From Clostridium sp. UBA6758 (lineage in GTDB: Bacteria; Bacillota; Clostridia; Clostridiales; Clostridiaceae), in NCBI GenBank assembly GCA_002453475.1, contig DKGY01000032.1:1-8587 (forward strand): a stretch of 8,587 bases of DNA. The letters are read 5' to 3'. Below the pieces are notes generated by a model, which searched no databases, was not told the DNA's origin, and worked only from the letters and a program-made list of their open reading frames with translations. Made by a program: the position numbers and the translations under genes. Position 1 is the first letter of the stretch. Every line of letters starts with the position of its first letter. Shown here one piece after another: positions 6,003-8,587 of the stretch.

Positions 6003-7717
6003 AGCGAAATTTAGAAGTTCCAGAAAGCATTTTTAGTGACATAAATTACGATCATTATATTGTTCAATATCAAGGTAACGTCCAACAAGATTTCTCTCAA
6101 GACCCAGATCACTATTTAACTATAATTAATGATAGATATGCAATCATATCTCTACCTAAAAATATAGAACTAGCTATTGGTGCCCCAGAGTTTCCATCCA
6201 TAGTATATGTAAAACCAGCTGAAATGTATACTCTTCAACAAATTACTCCCATAGAAGCTTCTCAAGTAGGTTTCTTACAGCTAGATCTTCCCTTAAATTT
6301 AAATGGAAGTGGTGTTAACGTAGCAATTATTGACACAGGAATTGATTACTTAAGCGAAGAATTTATGAGAGATAATGGAGAAACTAGAATAGAATGTATC
6401 TGGGACCAAACCATACTTTCTAACGGTAAAAATTCAGATCAGTTTATTCCCTATGGTTCAATATATAAAAAAGAAGATATTCAAGCTGCTATACAAGCAT
6501 CTAGAGAAGGTATGTCTCCCTATGATATAGTACCCTCCGTAGATAAAATCGGTCATGGTACACATATGGCCGGAATAGTTGGCGCTACTGGTAAAAACCC
6601 ACAATTAAAAGGCATAGCTCCTAACTGTGATTTCGTAATTGTAAAACTAATTCAAGATTATTCATTTAAAACACAATTTAATGTGCAAGTTCCGCTTTAT
6701 AATATAACTACTATATTTGCAGCCTTGGAGTTTTTGTATAGATATTCTTTAGATACTTCTAAACCAATGGTTATTCTTTTCCCTCTCGGTACAAATTTAG
6801 GTAACCATAAGGGTACTGGTATTTTAGAGCAGTATATAGAGTCTATAAGCCAAAACAGTGGACTTGTAGTTGTTATTCCAACTGGAAACCAAAGAGATAA
6901 AGGATGTCATACTTCCGGAATACTCTCTGAACCTGGGGAACTTCACATAGTAGAAATTGACGTATCTCCAGAGCAAAATAGTTTGTGGATGGATATTTGG
7001 GTAGACTCCCCTAATGTCATGTCTGTTGATATTGTATCTCCCTCTGGTGAAAATAGTGGTGTTATTGGTGCTCTAATTAATAATACAGAGTATTATGATT
7101 ATATATTTGAGAAAACTTCAATTAAAGTTAATTACTATTTACCTGAAGATATAACTGGAGATGAGCTAATTAGACTTAGATTCTATGATATACAATCAGG
7201 TATATGGAAACTTAGGTTAGTTACAAACACTGTATTAAAAGGTAATTTCAATGCTTGGATTCCTGAAGAAGGCTTAACTGTTGGTGGTACTCACTTCAGC
7301 TACGCAGACCCCTTTGGGACATCTACAAATCCAAGCAACTCCCCTTATGTGATATCTGCTGCAGCTTATAATCAAAATAATAATTATCTTTTAAACTATT
7401 CTGGTGCAGGTTTTAATGATCTTAGATTTAATTACGTTGATATAGCTGCTGGTGGTGTAAATGCCTTAACCGTAGCTCCTAACAAGGAAATTGCAACAGT
7501 CAATGGTACTAGTGTAGCTGCTGCTGTAACTGCTGGCGCTTGCGTACTATTATTTGAATGGGGAATTATTAAACTCAATGACCCCTATATGTATTCTCAA
7601 ACAATAAAGACCTATATCGCCCGCGGAGCTGGCAAACGCCTTGGAGATATATATCCTAATCCTCAATGGGGCTATGGATTGCTAAATATACTTAAAATAT
7701 TTCAAAACATGATATAA
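5999..7717 (+). CDS. Csp-type subtilisin-like serine protease (S8 family), second of tandem pair
   Basis: The 572-residue protein is a diverged paralogue of its upstream neighbour, with the same layout. The prodomain-like region covers about 1-80 (DHYIVQYQGNV, then INDRYAIISL). The subtilase domain carries Asp112 (IDTGIDY), His186 (GHGTHMAG), oxyanion Asn297 (PTGNQ) and Ser505 (NGTSVAAA), so it should be active, unlike the CspA/CspC pseudoproteases known from Clostridioides difficile. A jellyroll-like insert lies at about 317-422. EWGIIKLNDP and a closing WGYGLLNI complete the family signature. It ends soon after that signature and lacks the Asn/Tyr-rich tail of the first protein. No signal peptide or membrane segment is seen. 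A strong terminator follows, so the pair forms a two-gene unit. Cortex-hydrolase processing during germination is the family role; the actual substrate is unknown. Confidence 0.9.
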   Translation: MKRNLEVPESIFSDINYDHYIVQYQGNVQQDFSQDPDHYLTIINDRYAIISLPKNIELAIGAPEFPSIVYVKPAEMYTLQQITPIEASQVGFLQLDLPLNLNGSGVNVAIIDTGIDYLSEEFMRDNGETRIECIWDQTILSNGKNSDQFIPYGSIYKKEDIQAAIQASREGMSPYDIVPSVDKIGHGTHMAGIVGATGKNPQLKGIAPNCDFVIVKLIQDYSFKTQFNVQVPLYNITTIFAALEFLYRYSLDTSKPMVILFPLGTNLGNHKGTGILEQYIESISQNSGLVVVIPTGNQRDKGCHTSGILSEPGELHIVEIDVSPEQNSLWMDIWVDSPNVMSVDIVSPSGENSGVIGALINNTEYYDYIFEKTSIKVNYYLPEDITGDELIRLRFYDIQSGIWKLRLVTNTVLKGNFNAWIPEEGLTVGGTHFSYADPFGTSTNPSNSPYVISAAAYNQNNNYLLNYSGAGFNDLRFNYVDIAAGGVNALTVAPNKEIATVNGTSVAAAVTAGACVLLFEWGIIKLNDPYMYSQTIKTYIARGAGKRLGDIYPNPQWGYGLLNILKIFQNMI

Positions 7718-7726
7718 TTATAACGG

Positions 7727-7766
7727 TAAAGCCCTAATCATAAAATATGCTATGATTAGGGTTTTG
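7727..7766. terminator. Bidirectional rho-independent terminator between proteases and phosphatase
   Basis: CCCTAATCATA (7732-7742) pairs perfectly with TATGATTAGGG (7751-7761) around an 8-base loop. The stem is extended by AAAG/TTTT-type pairs, with TTTTGTAATTTTT on the right and an A-run on the left. It lies 10 to 15 bases past the protease stop and about 30 bases past the convergent phosphatase stop, so it serves both. Confidence 0.92.
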
Positions 7767-7794
7767 TAATTTTTCTTTCAAAAACTATGTCTAT

Positions 7795-8587
7795 TCAATA
7801 CATACTCACTTTAACATTTTTACCCATACCACTGAGTATCTTCTCTAGTTCTCTTATTATTCCTAATTTTATGGTATGACTAATATGACTATTTGAATCA
7901 TTATGGAAAGAATTTATTGCATTTCCTATAAAAAAGTTTATATCAGTTGTTTCTTCAAATAAAATTTTAGCAATTACAGACGCTCCATCTATTTTATTTT
8001 TTAAATCTAAAGAAATGTTTGAGGTAATACTGTATTGCTTAGCAATATATAAAACTTTTTCCAACGTTATAACTCCCTCTGTAACTAAGTCTACCCCTTC
8101 AATACATGCAGTTGAAGGTATTTCCTCGCTACCCGTATTATTGTTTATAACAATAGGTTTATTTAAATATCTACTTGCAATCTTAGCTGTGGTTCCACCA
8201 CAAATTATCTTCTTACCTTTCCTTGAAAAAAAAAGTTTTAATACTTTATTATCATCTTCTTTATGCTCTGGTGGACCTACCATAAGATTTACTACCTTTC
8301 GCTCACAAATCTTAAACACAGCAACGGTTATATCATCATCTGGTGAATTTAAATATAAATCCATAGATGCATTTGCTATTGTTGCTGCCATCCTTTGTGG
8401 TGACATATCTGGAGTGTACCACCTCTGAACATATTCAATAATGCTTTCTCTTCTCCACCCATTTTTCGTAGTTCTTCCAAGTCCAGCACTAGTAACTCCA
8501 TCAGTTACAAGTATAATCATATCTCCTATACTAAGCCTAATATTACTTTCATGTATTTCTTTCTCATACATAACTTTACGTGTTGAA
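7795..8587 (-). CDS. SpoIIE-family (PP2C-type) serine phosphatase, C-terminal part, partial at window edge
   Basis: The frame stays open from the stop (7795-7797) to the window edge. The ATG at 8569-8571 is internal, because in-frame codons (STRKV) continue upstream of it and the N-terminal half of the catalytic domain is missing. Visible PP2C elements are the metal-binding Asp in LVTDGVTSAG (about 8485-8514) and the closing SPDDDITVAVFKI (about 8308-8346). SpoIIE-like phosphatases remove phosphate from Ser of anti-sigma antagonists or similar regulators. After the catalytic core come about 165 more residues found in a clostridial subgroup: VGPPEHKEDD, KKIICGGTTAKIASR and IEGVDLVTEGVITLEKVL, then a helical tail. 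In that subgroup I recall the gene being near [FeFe]-hydrogenase genes, but none is in view. No target or partner kinase is in the window. The gene converges on the protease pair across a shared terminator, so co-transcription is unlikely. Confidence 0.85.
   Translation of the reverse strand, partial: STRKVMYEKEIHESNIRLSIGDMIILVTDGVTSAGLGRTTKNGWRRESIIEYVQRWYTPDMSPQRMAATIANASMDLYLNSPDDDITVAVFKICERKVVNLMVGPPEHKEDDNKVLKLFFSRKGKKIICGGTTAKIASRYLNKPIVINNNTGSEEIPSTACIEGVDLVTEGVITLEKVLYIAKQYSITSNISLDLKNKIDGASVIAKILFEETTDINFFIGNAINSFHNDSNSHISHTIKLGIIRELEKILSGMGKNVKVSMY

Noticed and set aside
8015..8428. Plus-strand open frame of 137 codons opposite the phosphatase
   Set aside because: It is antisense to conserved PP2C motifs (SPDDDITVAVF) and shows no domain or ribosome site.
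1..8587. CRISPR array, tRNA or rRNA gene, prophage or defence island
   Set aside because: I saw no regularly spaced repeats, no tRNA-like cloverleaf or CCA end, and no integrase, nuclease or phage gene on either strand.

Overview
The window is AT-rich with A/T-ending codons. It carries a soluble chemotaxis receptor, two Csp-type subtilases and a SpoIIE-family phosphatase of the kind found in clostridia. I infer a motile, endospore-forming, anaerobic Clostridium-like bacterium; the species cannot be read from the sequence.

Layout. (1) 1-1218, plus strand: the nearly complete 3' part of an M24 metallopeptidase gene (Xaa-Pro aminopeptidase-like), interrupted by an in-frame TAA at 472-474. (2) A long two-way terminator hairpin (1227-1274) separates it from a convergent GNAT acetyltransferase (1287-1892, minus). 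(3) About 375 bp without a gene follows, holding a hairpin cluster and a weak candidate promoter upstream of the GNAT gene, plus a terminator for the next gene. (4) A cytoplasmic methyl-accepting chemotaxis protein with a C-terminal CZB zinc-binding domain (2269-3720, minus). (5) The region before the proteases holds a decayed C-terminal end of a SpoIIE-family phosphatase gene (3930 to about 4095, minus). (6) Two tandem Csp-type subtilisin-like proteases overlap by 4 bp (4134-6002 and 5999-7717, plus). (7) A strong two-way terminator (7727-7766). (8) The convergent C-terminal part of an apparently intact SpoIIE-family phosphatase (7795 to the window edge, minus).

How the parts relate. The two proteases form one translationally coupled unit, and both keep the Asp-His-Ser triad and the oxyanion Asn. 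Characterised relatives (CspA/B/C) process the spore cortex hydrolase SleC during germination, so a spore or germination role is a family-based guess; SleC itself is not in the window. The protease pair is bracketed by two same-strand copies of the phosphatase 3' end, one live and one relic, so the locus has been rearranged. The M24, GNAT and chemoreceptor genes look like independent neighbours.

I do not see a clearly new defence or mobile system. The strongest signals are the single-codon interruption of the M24 gene, the unannotated phosphatase relic, and the coupled protease pair beside the phosphatase.
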